From the NCBI GenBank assembly GCA_902763865.1, contig CACWTR010000003.1, positions 1-64,000 on the forward strand: a stretch of 64,000 bases of DNA, read 5' to 3'. Positions 17,601 to 25,800 of this stretch are shown here, one piece after another; position 1 is the stretch's first letter; every line of letters starts with the position of its first letter. The notes under the pieces are model-generated. The model made no database searches and was not told where the DNA came from. It was given only the letters and a program-made list of their open reading frames with translations. The position numbers and the translations under genes were made by a program. The DNA comes from an uncultured Bacteroidales bacterium (GTDB lineage: Bacteria; Bacteroidota; Bacteroidia; Bacteroidales; Bacteroidaceae).

Positions 17601-18562
17601 CCGTCGCAATCGGTGGGACCGGATGCATAGACCTGGCCGCTGCCGAATGCAGCAGGCACGGGGAAGGGATCTGTACCAATCTGCTGAACCCATGCGATGT
17701 GGCTCTGGTCGTTGTTCAGCTGATAGCAGATGCGACCGTCGGCGAGACCGTCGTAGGGAACGATGGTGACGCACTTGGTGTTGCCCCAGGCGTTGGTTGC
17801 ATAGTTGTTGGTGCTTGCGCCGCCGGGACGATTGTCGTACTCGTTGCCGATGTATTCGGCCAAGTTGACGCTTACGATGTTGCCATCGTTACGTCCGATG
17901 GTGCCGCTGTTGCCGTCAATCTGGAATTCGCTGCCGTCGTTGATGACAAGACAGTTGATGATGTTGGTACGTCCGTCGCACCAGCCGACGATACCGCCGC
18001 TGTTGGTGGATGTTGCACCCTTGATGGTGAACTTGGCGAGGCAGTTCTCGACCATTGCACCCTGATAGCCTACGCCGACGATACCGCCGTGAGTGGCATC
18101 GCCAGCTACGGCGCTGACCACGTTGACGTCAACGTAGCAGCCACGGATTGTGCCGCGGCTCCAAGCAGCGATGCCGCTGGCATACTTCTTGTCGGTGGTA
18201 ATAGTACCCTGCACCTTCAGGTTCTGGATGAGGGCGCGTGCACCGACGTTGCGGAACAATGCCACGCCGTCTGCGCCGGACGAGAAGGTGTTGATGGTGA
18301 TGGTGTGTCCCTGGCCGTCGAAGGTACCTTGGTAATCGACTCCGTCCTTACCAATCATGGTACCGTCGGTGCCTCGGTCAATGTCAGCCGTCAAGACAGC
18401 ATTGGCACCGGGGTTGCCACCATTCACGAGCTCGGCAAAGGCAATCAAGTCCTCTGCCGTACCGATCTGATAGACACCGTTCACTTCGGAGAGTGCCCAT
18501 GCAGCTGTGGCGACGAAGCTCAACAGAGCTGTCATACACAGATTCAGTAGTTTTTTACTCAT
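11687..18562 (-). CDS. Giant secreted repeat protein with C-terminal dockerin-like domain (paralogue 2)
   Basis: 2291 residues and the same plan as the protein at 3879-10871: signal peptide (ending AAWA), FDGQ.HT-type modules near residues 79, 420, 744 and 1567, CxxCG motifs (CSVCG), two charged helical segments, a strand-rich propeller-like region, and two dockerin-like calcium loops in the last ~55 residues. The N-terminal ~40 and C-terminal ~60 residues are nearly identical to paralogue 1, whereas the interior has diverged. This points to tandem duplication with later exchange at the ends. Module three has FDGQFHT instead of FDGQGHT. Surface localisation and protein or glycan binding are inferred; no catalytic motif is visible. 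Confidence 0.8.
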   Translation of the reverse strand: MSKKLLNLCMTALLSFVATAAWALSEVNGVYQIGTAEDLIAFAELVNGGNPGANAVLTADIDRGTDGTMIGKDGVDYQGTFDGQGHTITINTFSSGADGVALFRNVGARALIQNLKVQGTITTDKKYASGIAAWSRGTIRGCYVDVNVVSAVAGDATHGGIVGVGYQGAMVENCLAKFTIKGATSTNSGGIVGWCDGRTNIINCLVINDGSEFQIDGNSGTIGRNDGNIVSVNLAEYIGNEYDNRPGGASTNNYATNAWGNTKCVTIVPYDGLADGRICYQLNNDQSHIAWVQQIGTDPFPVPAAFGSGQVYASGPTDCDGKSEDELTFGNTPSNAVTTPHQYDKFGICSVCGCYNIYGLERDSADGYYMLGSAEDIDLAEGMNRIQNGGNFSIKLTGDIAYTAEPGRFIFNSGNWFDGNFNGQGHALTIEMSEMGSNASLFPNFGGNLFENVILHGTISTDGQYAGSITSHTRRGKTMIRNVFSDIEINTTHAGDNTTGGFIGVVEEKTQVENSIYAGNINGNPETTECLAGFAGWSSGQTYYTNCAFLGTLNGAIGDSKTLSRNPANISCTNVFIANSYGYEDEAKATLIEDPADIESGALAYALNGNEGGVERFYQKIGEDLFPMPIKKEGALVYVSASEYRCDGQPVGETVYTNTPSGSAVIPPHDFDEGFCSVCGGLQEDFLTPVDGWFNISNGAELVWWTNYAAKHLDVSARLTEDIDMDGYCDRWANVGTEGAPFYGNFDGQFHTISNLIVDHPNDNGVGLIAVMNSLPSNGFGGISAEDARAAEGVYIKNVVLDETCQLIGRGYVALVGMTAPWAGHVNIEGVMMCGDVTANGGPNAAGVFGCVMSSACHVTINNCGMVGNVYGPKENGSFSGWLGDWAEVTNCFAVGSVEGIENEGRYFARYGNARVNDNIKNCYARFGNQEHVGIVSEEDFQSGALAWRANGEQFRTGYWYQDIGDDMYPFPDPSHGTVIYAAEKYFSVASEEELEEVATEIQSYEEEKVEGTIATQSLLDEYQTLLEAMSEATTILEFADAIDAVNAKKQEVADNAATYQAYIKKCEEVKAQLAADESFQGSLRESLEAYLSESDEPSEENPLGTYLYIVEEHTATADEIKAETDRVAKWLSAAIAEDYAPGTDVSSLIPNSDFSKQKESWTDAFSTGYGKTQNAEGKTFVGVEAWNVTGDQYQTVEGMKPGYYLIGTNAAFRPSNNRYSTNYAAGIYANGIFNYFPAAIEDPVLVADAVDQENVNLGGAGAHDLPVYEDGYSTEGEEGLLGYVIQGETGMAIAAKVNRYPVYTIAYVGEDEKLTIGIKNPGTKYSNDWTGWSALKVTYCGEEEDRVNAAFDVALENMKKRAESILAYEPDAENAAAAPNYPAALKEALEAAVATTAETIEDKAALAAKYSELFQDIYEGKQAYRHLHDVAAALECIEGANLPLVAKDEESGEWYETGQYVFSKEEIDVLYGDVALALFDAYNSGSYSTEEAQKLEVANNPTVAAILPAQDEEGYYLIDSPKKLVAFRAISSFEDYTVKAKLTADIDMTGIGMQPINQSDYSFRGVFDGQGHAITNFYIAFYAERAGFFNTIDQATIKNLKLTGDIYTDSKYMGGLTGYAYNSRIESCEVAVNLHSSVSGDGTHGGVIGLNDGAGTIVDNCLVNSTLLGEETNSCGNVCGWASAALTVQNTLILSQNHTVGTSGCNTVSRNTDNSTVSNVFYVATLGDASGTKATEEQLASGEIAYRLNGSKSENAAWFQTLGSDATPHLFSGDVVYLYGGKYINEKPNPQLNAFAYNLEANVVGSNVVVKFDLNADAEAAEIRFYDGEPEIYSEEVPAEALTAGSHSVTIPASKLEVDPTSLRYEVAVTGKGSLDVLKIGDSYKISSPYGLAVNNNPKSKGFGQVLVTDARPLEDNEEMITYGNPGALYAFGADYEYQGAFYGGLDVMAKEPISIAGDYKFDFKDIRFTQDGRLFLGRASGTSNSSVYEINPDNLEEAWKPVFTDGELDEATGITYVGDEEQNRMAVGLAFDGDGPDLKMYVLGAQRSNGEYNTTDYNCAIYNLGIDKEWKTAPSAYFEPLNGVYTIAPGHVGIHEDGQGGLWYVQYRANPTELLPSVKHFDAEGNEDYSNTTLSTNSGKMAVTADGKYIAIPQGSGKVVVYETNYVPMANGKIFLDPKYNISTTETNVTGLAFDYAGNLYAASSASKTLSRYVIPSWTENKSVTPGGIIGTAGVSGDLNGDGKVDIADAVTVLNIMAASEYQAAADLNGDGKVDIADFVTVLNLMAQQ

Positions 18563-18638
18563 AAAAGTTTAATTTAAGTTAATAAATAAGGATTATATAT
18601 ACTGTCGTTTTGTTTGCTAAATTATGCATAGTGGCTTA

Positions 18639-18669
18639 CAAAGTTAGCATTTATTTTCTTTGCTTCAAA
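18639..18669 (-). promoter_or_regulatory. Putative promoter of giant protein paralogue 2
   Basis: Minus-strand TTTG (18669-18666) and TAACTTTG (18646-18639) with a 19-bp spacer, ~77 bp before the start at 18562. It is the counterpart of the promoter of paralogue 1. Confidence 0.65.
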
Positions 18670-18838
18670 ACTTTTTTGCTCATTTTTTTACTCAAAGGGT
18701 TAAATTTAACATTTTGGCACGGCTCTGCCCTCATGCTGCAGGGTCACGTTGCACGTGGCGTAGCGGCACGACGGTCACAACGCAAGAGAGCGCGCATACT
18801 GCCTAACGTACGCGCGCGTATATTATATATAATGTGTA

Positions 18839-19279
18839 TTACGGAAGGAGGGATGAGACGTCGCGTCCGAAGTGGGCAAGCTCGCGGACGATGGAGCTGC
18901 TGATGCTTGACAGCTGCGGGGAAGCGGGGAGCAGGATGGTCTCTATGCCGGCGAGCTGGCGGTTGACGTCGGCCATCTGCATCTCGTACTCGAAGTCGGC
19001 TGTGGTGCGAACTCCGCGGATGATGGCCGTGACGCCGTGTTCGCGTGCAAAATCGACGGTCAGGCCTGTGTAGCTTTCTACCGTGATGCGCGGTTCGTCG
19101 GCATACAGCTTGCTTATTGTGCGGACGCGTTCCTCGGGAGTCAGCCATCCTTTCTTGCTTTCGTTGTAGCCGACGGCGATGATGACTTCGTCGAAGAGCC
19201 CGAGGGCACGCTTCACGATGTCGGCATGTCCGCGGGTAAAAGGATCGAAGGATCCGGGGAAGAGCCCTTTCTTCGTCAT
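18839..19279 (-). CDS. coaD: Phosphopantetheine adenylyltransferase
   Basis: 146 residues, slightly short of the usual ~160. Transfers AMP from ATP to 4'-phosphopantetheine, the penultimate step of coenzyme A synthesis, in the cytoplasm. The nucleotidyltransferase signature [10 protein letters not shown] is at residues ~9-18 (the T/HxGH motif), IIRGVR is near 87, and the C-terminal [11 protein letters not shown] carries the ISSS-x-R nucleotide-binding motif. Its ATG overlaps the parE stop (ATGA), indicating one operon and translational coupling. Linkage of parE and coaD is, as I recall, common in Bacteroidales. Confidence 0.95.
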   Translation of the reverse strand: MTKKGLFPGSFDPFTRGHADIVKRALGLFDEVIIAVGYNESKKGWLTPEERVRTISKLYADEPRITVESYTGLTVDFAREHGVTAIIRGVRTTADFEYEMQMADVNRQLAGIETILLPASPQLSSISSSIVRELAHFGRDVSSLLP

Positions 19280-21264
19280 GACAGTTCCGTTTCTTCTTCT
19301 GCCAGGTCTTCTTCGATGACGAGGTTGTCGATGATGAAGTTCTGGCGGTCCATCGTGTTGTCGCCCATGTAGAAGTTGAGGAGTTCGGTGACTTGGTCGG
19401 ACTTGTGGAGCGTGACTTGGTCGATGCGGATGTCGGGTCCGATGAAGTTGCGGAACTCGTCGGGGCTGATTTCTCCCAGGCCTTTGAATCGTGTTATCTC
19501 GGGTTCGGGCCCGAGGTCGTCGATGGCTTGCTGCCGCTCGTCCTCTGAGTAGCAGTACTGCGTGACGAAGTCTTTCGAGACGGTGATGTGGCGCGGGCGC
19601 TTGCCGTCGCTGTAGGTGGGGTTTTCCTCGGTGTTCTCTCGTGCTGCAAGTTCTGCTTCTATTGCGGTGAGCTTCGATTTCCCTATCTTTGTCTTTCGTG
19701 CGCGGACGCGGAAGAGTGGCGTCTGGAGGACGAAGACGTGTCCTTTCTTGACCAGGTCGGGGAAGAACTTGAGGAAGAAGGTGAGCATGAGGAGGCGTAT
19801 GTGCATGCCGTCGTCGTCGGCATCGGTGGCGACGATGACTTTGTTGTAGCGTAGTCCGTCGAGTCCGTCTTCGATGTTGAGGGCTGCCTGCAGGAGGTTG
19901 AACTCTTCGTTCTCATAGACTACTTTCTTGGTAAGTTTCTGGCAGTTGAGTGGTTTTCCTCGCAGTGAGAAGACGGCTTGTGTGTTGACGTCGCGGCTCT
20001 TGGTTATGCTGCCGCTGGCGGAGTCTCCCTCTGTGATGAAGATGCTGCTTTCTTCCTTGAGTTCGCCTTTCGTGTCAGAGAGATGGACGCGGCAGTCGCG
20101 GAGCTTGCGGTTGTGGAGGCTGGCTTTCTTGGACATTTCGCGTGCTTTCTTTGCCACGCCTGCCATTTCCTTGCGTATCTTTTCGCTTTCTGCCACCTTC
20201 TGCAGGATGATGTCTGCCACGTCGGTGTTGCGATGGAGGTAGTTATCGACTTGTTCCTTGACGAAGTCGCCTATGAACTTGTCGATGCTGATGCCTCCTT
20301 CGGGTTCCGTTGTTGTGGAGCCGAGTTTTACCTTTGTCTGGCTTTCGAACATCGGTTCCTGTATGTTGATGCTGATGGCTGCTACGATGCCGTTGCGTAT
20401 GTCGGCGTATTCGTAGTTCTTTCCGCTGTAGTCCTTGATGACTTCGGCTATGTACTTTTTGAAGGCGGCCTGGTGTGTTCCTCCCAGGGTGGTGTTCTGT
20501 CCGTTGACGAAGGAGTAGTATTCTTCGCCGTTCTGCTTTGTGTGGGTGAAGGCTACCTCGATGTCTTCTCCGCGCAGGTGTATGATGGGATAGAGGGGCT
20601 CGTAGTCCATGCGGTCTGAGAGGAGGTCGGAGAGTCCTTCCCTGGAGAGTATTCTCCTGCCGTTGAACATGATGGTGAGTCCGGTGTTGAGGTAGGTGTA
20701 GTTGCGGAGCATGGTTTCGACGAACTCACCCCGGAAGGCGTAGTGCTTGAAGAGTGAGGCGTCGGGTTCGAAGAAGACGCGTGTGCCGTTCTCGTCCTGT
20801 GTGGGCTGTGTTGTGTCGTTTTGGAGGATGCCTTTGCTGAAGACGGCGTGCCGTGTCTCTCCGTCGCGGAAGCTTTGCACCTCGAAGCGTGTGCTCAGTG
20901 CGTTGACTGCCTTGAGTCCGACGCCGTTGAGTCCGACGCTTTTCTGGAAGGCTTTGGAGTCGTACTTGCCGCCGGTGTTGAGCATGGAGACGGCTTCCAC
21001 GAGTTTGCCGAGGGGTATGCCGCGTCCGTAGTCGCGGACGGTTACGCGCAGGTTGTCGTCGATATCGACTTCGATGCGTTTTCCGGCTCCCATCTTGAAT
21101 TCGTCGATGCTGTTGTCGATGACTTCCTTGAGGAGTACGTAGATGCCGTCCTCTGCCTGTGCGCCGTCGCCCAGGCGTCCGATGTACATGCCGGGCCTGG
21201 TGCGGATGTGCTCCATGTCGGAGAGGTGGCGGATATTACCTTCGTCGTATTGAGGGATGTTCAT
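19276..21264 (-). CDS. parE: DNA topoisomerase IV subunit B (GyrB/ParE type)
   Basis: 662 residues. ATPase subunit of a type IIA topoisomerase. The GHKL ATP-binding motifs are near the N-terminus ([33 protein letters not shown]). The Toprim domain carries [14 protein letters not shown] and [10 protein letters not shown], whose acidic residues bind the catalytic Mg ions. The length fits ParE/GyrB without a large insert. Assignment to topoisomerase IV rather than gyrase rests on the parE-coaD linkage and on similarity to Bacteroidota ParE proteins as recalled. The partner ParC is not in the window. A 9-bp repeat array lies immediately upstream, in the probable leader. Confidence 0.9.
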   Translation of the reverse strand: MNIPQYDEGNIRHLSDMEHIRTRPGMYIGRLGDGAQAEDGIYVLLKEVIDNSIDEFKMGAGKRIEVDIDDNLRVTVRDYGRGIPLGKLVEAVSMLNTGGKYDSKAFQKSVGLNGVGLKAVNALSTRFEVQSFRDGETRHAVFSKGILQNDTTQPTQDENGTRVFFEPDASLFKHYAFRGEFVETMLRNYTYLNTGLTIMFNGRRILSREGLSDLLSDRMDYEPLYPIIHLRGEDIEVAFTHTKQNGEEYYSFVNGQNTTLGGTHQAAFKKYIAEVIKDYSGKNYEYADIRNGIVAAISINIQEPMFESQTKVKLGSTTTEPEGGISIDKFIGDFVKEQVDNYLHRNTDVADIILQKVAESEKIRKEMAGVAKKAREMSKKASLHNRKLRDCRVHLSDTKGELKEESSIFITEGDSASGSITKSRDVNTQAVFSLRGKPLNCQKLTKKVVYENEEFNLLQAALNIEDGLDGLRYNKVIVATDADDDGMHIRLLMLTFFLKFFPDLVKKGHVFVLQTPLFRVRARKTKIGKSKLTAIEAELAARENTEENPTYSDGKRPRHITVSKDFVTQYCYSEDERQQAIDDLGPEPEITRFKGLGEISPDEFRNFIGPDIRIDQVTLHKSDQVTELLNFYMGDNTMDRQNFIIDNLVIEEDLAEEETELS

Positions 21265-21291
21265 GATTGCTTATGAGCTTTCTTGAGAGAC

Positions 21292-21390
21292 TAGATAATC
21301 TAGATAATCTAGATAATCTAGATAGTCTAGAGTTTCTAGATAGTCTAGAGTTTCTAGATAGTCTAGAGTTTCTATGTAATCTAGATTATC
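21292..21390. repeat. 9-bp tandem array (TAGATAATC/TAGAGTTTC), 11 units
   Basis: Eleven consecutive 9-bp units run from 21292 to 21390. The first three are identical, then TAGATAGTC and TAGAGTTTC alternate. The array overlaps the stop codon of the GNAT-like gene (21389-21391) by two bases and ends ~27 bp before the parE start. On the sense strand it reads TAGATTATC, the same motif as the array before the U32 gene at 40669-40722. Confidence 0.85.
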
Positions 21391-22552
21391 ACTGGGGGGT
21401 TCCTATGTCCTTGGCGAAGACTGCCCGGCGCTTATGGATGCAGCAGTCGAGGTTTTTCCAAATCATCTGGCCGGCGAGGTTGTCTTCGAGCTGGGGGTTG
21501 GTCTCTGCATACTCGTAGCCGCCGCTGATGCCGCCGGGTATCATGTCGGCAAAGAAGAGGGCGTTGGCTCCCTTGTCCTGGTATTCGGGCAGGACGCCGA
21601 TGAGGAGCATGTCCAGTATCTTGTGCTTTCGCTTGAGCCAAAGCTCCTTGGCGATGTACCACCAGCCGAAGGGGAAGAGCTTTGCTTTTGCCTTCTGCAC
21701 GGCGCGGCTCAGGCTGATCATGCAGACTCCGATGCCGATGATTTCTCCTTCGGCGTTCTCCACGACGGAGAGGAACCTGCGGTCCAGCATCAGGAGGAAG
21801 CGGTCGGCGTACCAGTCCATCTGCTGTTCGTCGAGCTGGCTGAAGCCGTAGAGGTCAACGTAGGCGCGGTTGACGATGCCGAGCATTTTCTGCACGTAGC
21901 CTCCTTTCTTGATTTCGCGCCTGCTGCGGAAGTGGCGGAGCCGGAAGCCGTAGCGCTGCTTCACCATCTGTGCGATGCGGAAGTACTTGGCGTTGTTTGC
22001 TTCGTGCTGCCCCTTGGGGATGAAGACTTTGCGCTCCACCCATCCTGCTTCCTTGACGAGTCCCAGGCGGGCGATGTGCTCAGGGTAGTAGGGATAGTTA
22101 TAGATGCTGCAGAGGGTGGAGAGCTGGTCGAAGCCTTCGGTGAGCATGCCTTCGGGGTCGAGGTCGGTAAAGCCGAGGGGCCCCACCATGCGTGTCATGC
22201 CCCTTTCGCGCCCCCACTGCTCGACGGTGTCGAGCAGTGCGCGGCTCACCTCTATGTCGTCGATGAAGTCTATCCAGCCGAAGCGTACCTCCTGCTTGCC
22301 CCATCGCTCGTTGGCCCGCGTGTTGATGATGGCTGCCACGCGGCCCACGATGCGGCCTTCCCTGCGGGCCAGGAAGAAGGCTGCCTGGCAGAAGCGGAAG
22401 GCGGGATTGCGGCGCGCGTCGAACGTCTCGAGCGTATCCTCGAGCAGGTCGGGCACGGCATAGGGACAGTCCTTGTACAGCTCGTAGTTGAAGCGGACGA
22501 AGGCCCGCATTTCCTTGGATGTGCTTATCTGGCTGACGCTGACTGTTTGCAT
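21389..22552 (-). CDS. GNAT-like N-acetyltransferase-fold protein
   Basis: 387 residues, soluble, with no signal peptide. The N-terminal half (~60-200) and the C-terminal part (~250-370) show the strand-helix pattern of GNAT folds (FFLARREGRIVGRVAAI; VENAEGEIIGIGVCMISL), so it may be a tandem GNAT or FemAB-like protein. The substrate cannot be told from the sequence. It lies upstream of parE and coaD on the same strand, separated from parE only by the 9-bp array, and has its own promoter-like element upstream. Confidence 0.6.
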   Translation of the reverse strand: MQTVSVSQISTSKEMRAFVRFNYELYKDCPYAVPDLLEDTLETFDARRNPAFRFCQAAFFLARREGRIVGRVAAIINTRANERWGKQEVRFGWIDFIDDIEVSRALLDTVEQWGRERGMTRMVGPLGFTDLDPEGMLTEGFDQLSTLCSIYNYPYYPEHIARLGLVKEAGWVERKVFIPKGQHEANNAKYFRIAQMVKQRYGFRLRHFRSRREIKKGGYVQKMLGIVNRAYVDLYGFSQLDEQQMDWYADRFLLMLDRRFLSVVENAEGEIIGIGVCMISLSRAVQKAKAKLFPFGWWYIAKELWLKRKHKILDMLLIGVLPEYQDKGANALFFADMIPGGISGGYEYAETNPQLEDNLAGQMIWKNLDCCIHKRRAVFAKDIGTPQ

Positions 22553-22589
22553 ATTTGCTTCTGTTCTTTCTTTTGGCTTTATAATTGTG

Positions 22590-22597
22590 CAAAGATA
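22590..22597 (-). promoter_or_regulatory. Putative -7 element of the GNAT-like gene
   Basis: TATCTTTG on the minus strand, ~38 bp before the start at 22552. A -33 element at the right distance is not evident. Confidence 0.45.
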
Positions 22598-22735
22598 CTA
22601 ATAATTATTGGGATTCCGGCTCTCCGCGACTCAAAAATCTGCAAAAAACAACATTTTTTAATTCTTTGAGGGAACATCGGGGAGAATCGCCGTGAAAGTG
22701 ACCTCGGGGAAGCCTTACCGCGAGGTGCAGGAAAA

Positions 22736-22844
22736 CGACTCACGAGTCATCGGCCTTCGGCTCACGTGTCATTGGCCTTCGGCTCGTGAGTCATTGGCCA
22801 ACGACTCACGAGTCGCAAGCCAATGACTCACGTGTCGTTTTCAG
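22736..22844. repeat. 22-bp tandem array, ACTCACGAGTCATTGGCC type, 5 units
   Basis: Four full 22-bp units and a fifth partial one end four bases before the stop of the beta-galactosidase gene. The core alternates between CTCACGAGTC, CTCACGTGTC and CTCGTGAGTC, each followed by an R-T-TGGCC-like half. The same unit, in the same orientation, forms the array at 31983-32135. Confidence 0.8.
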
Positions 22845-22847
22845 TCG

Positions 22848-25800
22848 CTACTCGGCAAGGACGCTGAATTCTGCTCCGCTGGCGAAGTCCGCGCCGTTCT
22901 GGCTGGACAGGGCCGTGAAGCGGAGGTAGCGCGCACGCTGCGGCTGCGGCAGGAGGACTTTCTTTTCGTTGGCCGAGCGGTCGAAGTCGCCTTCGCAGAC
23001 GGGGTCCGTCCATGTCTGTCCGTCCTGGCTGAGCTGTACGCGGTACGCCTTGATGTTGCCGTTGGCCGAACCGTCCTGTCGGGGCAGATAGCTGAAGCCC
23101 TTGATGAGTTTCTCTTCGCCGCAGTCGAAATCGACCCAGTGCGGGTACTTCGGCACGGTGATGCTGTACATGGTGTGCCAAATGGTCTGCGGGTCGCCAT
23201 CGACGAGGTTCTTGCCGTACTCGCCGCCCGGACCTTCCTCGCTGCTCACGTAGACAACCTCGACGGGCACTTTCTCGATCTTCTCGAAGGTTGCCGACGT
23301 CTTTACTTCCTCACCGCCGTCGTACCAGGCATAGAGTGTTCCGCCCTGCTTCAGGTCGAAGGGTTCGGTGTACTTCTGCACTTTGCCCTTGCCCACACGA
23401 TAGCAGACAGGAACAGCCTCGCCGTCGGAGCGTGTATCGCCGACAATGGTGACCTTGCCCGCCTTGTCGCGCAAGATGGCAACAGGACAGAGGAAGTCTC
23501 TCCTTTTGCCAAAGCCCGACGGCTCTTCCTTATCAAAGAAAGGACAAATGACGAGCTTCATCTGATGCAGTTCGCCAAGGACTCTGTCCTGCTTCAACGG
23601 GCCGCCTTGTCCGCAGCTGTTGCCGCCCATACCGTTCACGGCGCAGTCAAGGTGGAGATACGTGCCGTCGCTCGCAGGAAGCTCGTGCGGATGCTGTGCA
23701 AGCGTCATCTGCAAGGCGCTCCAAGGAAGTGCAGAGGTACTGATTGTGCCCATCTCGCTTGAGAATGCCAAGCCGTTGCCCTCCGCATCTTGCAATGCAC
23801 ACCACCGCACATCCTCGCGATTGCCCATGCTCTGGGGCTTCGGGAAGTTCACGAACTGCTCCTGCACCGTACTGTGGTAAAGCCCGACGAAAGAGCCGGT
23901 CTTGCGGTCGTTGTAGTTGTTCAAAGGCCCGCGTCCGTAGTAAGTATATTGGTCGAATCGGCTGGGGAGCTTCACCTCGTAGCCCAAACGGGGCAGCGGC
24001 AGGTCGGGATCGCTCGTGATAATGCTGCTCGTAAGCAGAACAACACCATCAGGATAGACATTGTAGAACTGTGTTGTCGTAAAGGAAACCGTTTCGCCGT
24101 CGCCCGTCGCGTCGGCAACACTCTCGTAGGGCTGACCTGCCTTGCCTGCACGATACTTCACGCCACCCTTGCCCTTGGCTTGGCTTACAACGGTATAGGC
24201 GATGAGCACCGTCTGGCCGTTCACATCGGTGATGACAGGCTTGCCCTGCACTTTATGCTTCAAGTCGTAAAGTCCTTGCTGGAACCATTGATTCCTTGCC
24301 CAGTTGTCGTTATCTACAGGAGCACGGAAGGCGGACAGCAGCAGCGGCGAGTCTTCGAGGATGGTCTTGCCTTCGAACTGTATCCCGCACAGGCTGCCGG
24401 TCTCGTTGTCAAAGGTGAATTTGAAGTCCTTGCCGCTCACGATTGTCTTGCCGCCACTGTCCGTCACATTCAAAGGACCTTTCTTCATTGAGTAAAGAGG
24501 CACCCAAGTGTTCCCGAGGAACAACTGCTCGGCCATCTGCACATAACCCTTCTTTGCCCAAGGCATGTCCTTCTTCAGCCTGAACTCGATGTTCAGGAAG
24601 TACTCGCCCTCATAGAACATGTTCACGGGGAAGGAGCATTGCAAGTCCATACGCGGCAGGATGTCCTCCTGCAAAGCAACGAGTTCCCCTCCTTCGTGTG
24701 TTATGTGTCCGTCATGGACGACGAACGCCACAATGTCGTAAGTGTCTTTGGTTATCGGCTCGAAGTAATTCTTATTGAAGATGGTGAAGTGTGCCACCGC
24801 ATCATTCTCTTCGCCCGATATCGAGTCGAGCTTCACGCTGACGTTCTGATAGACCTTCTTCACCTCATAGTACTGCGGCTTCGGGGTGAGGTCGGGCAGC
24901 ATGATGCCGTTCATGCAGAACATGCCGTCGTTGGGCCAGTCGCCGTGGTCGCCACCGTAGCCCAGGTACTTCGTGCCGTCCGGCGTATAGGTATCGATGG
25001 CCTGATCCACCCAGTCCCATATCGCCGCACCGCAGAAGAAGTTGGTGCTCTCTATGGCCTGCCAGTAATCGGCAAGGTTGCCCAGGGAGTTGCCCATCGA
25101 GTGGGCGTACTCCGAGATGTGATAAGGGTACTTGATGCCCCTGCCGGTGCCTTTCACGGCCTGGCGGACCCATTCTACCGACGGATACTGGTTCGAGCCC
25201 ATATCGACAATGTCGTTGTTGCGCTCGTACTGGACGGGGCGCGTCGTGTCGAAAGCTTTGATGGCTTTGTAGGCCGCCACGAAGTTCTCGCCGGGTCCGG
25301 CCTCGTTGCCGAGGCTCCAGATGACGATGCTGGGATGGTTCACGTGGGCCTGCACCATCTCCATGTTGCGGGCAACGTGGGCCGCACGCCACTCCGACGG
25401 GTGCGACAGGGAGGCTTCGCCGTAGTAGTACTCATGGCTCTCGATGTTGGCCTCGTCCTCAAGGTAGAGGCCATACTTGTCGGCCAGATAGTAGAAATAA
25501 GGGTCGTTGCTGTAGTGCGAGAGGCGGACGTGGTTGATGTTGCCCTGCTTCATGAGCATCACCTCGCGGGTCATCTGCTCGCGGGTAATGGCATGACCCG
25601 TTGCGGGATTCGTCTCGTGGCGGTTCACACCCTTCAACTTCACGGGCTGTCCGTTGACATAGAAGTAGCGGCCTGCCAGCCCGAACTCGTCGTCGGCAGC
25701 CTGCGTGTCGCGAATCTCGACGGTGCGGATGCCGAAGTAGGTCGAGGTGCAGTCCAGCAGCTGACCCTTCCTGTCCTTCAGCTCTGCCACAAGGACGTAG

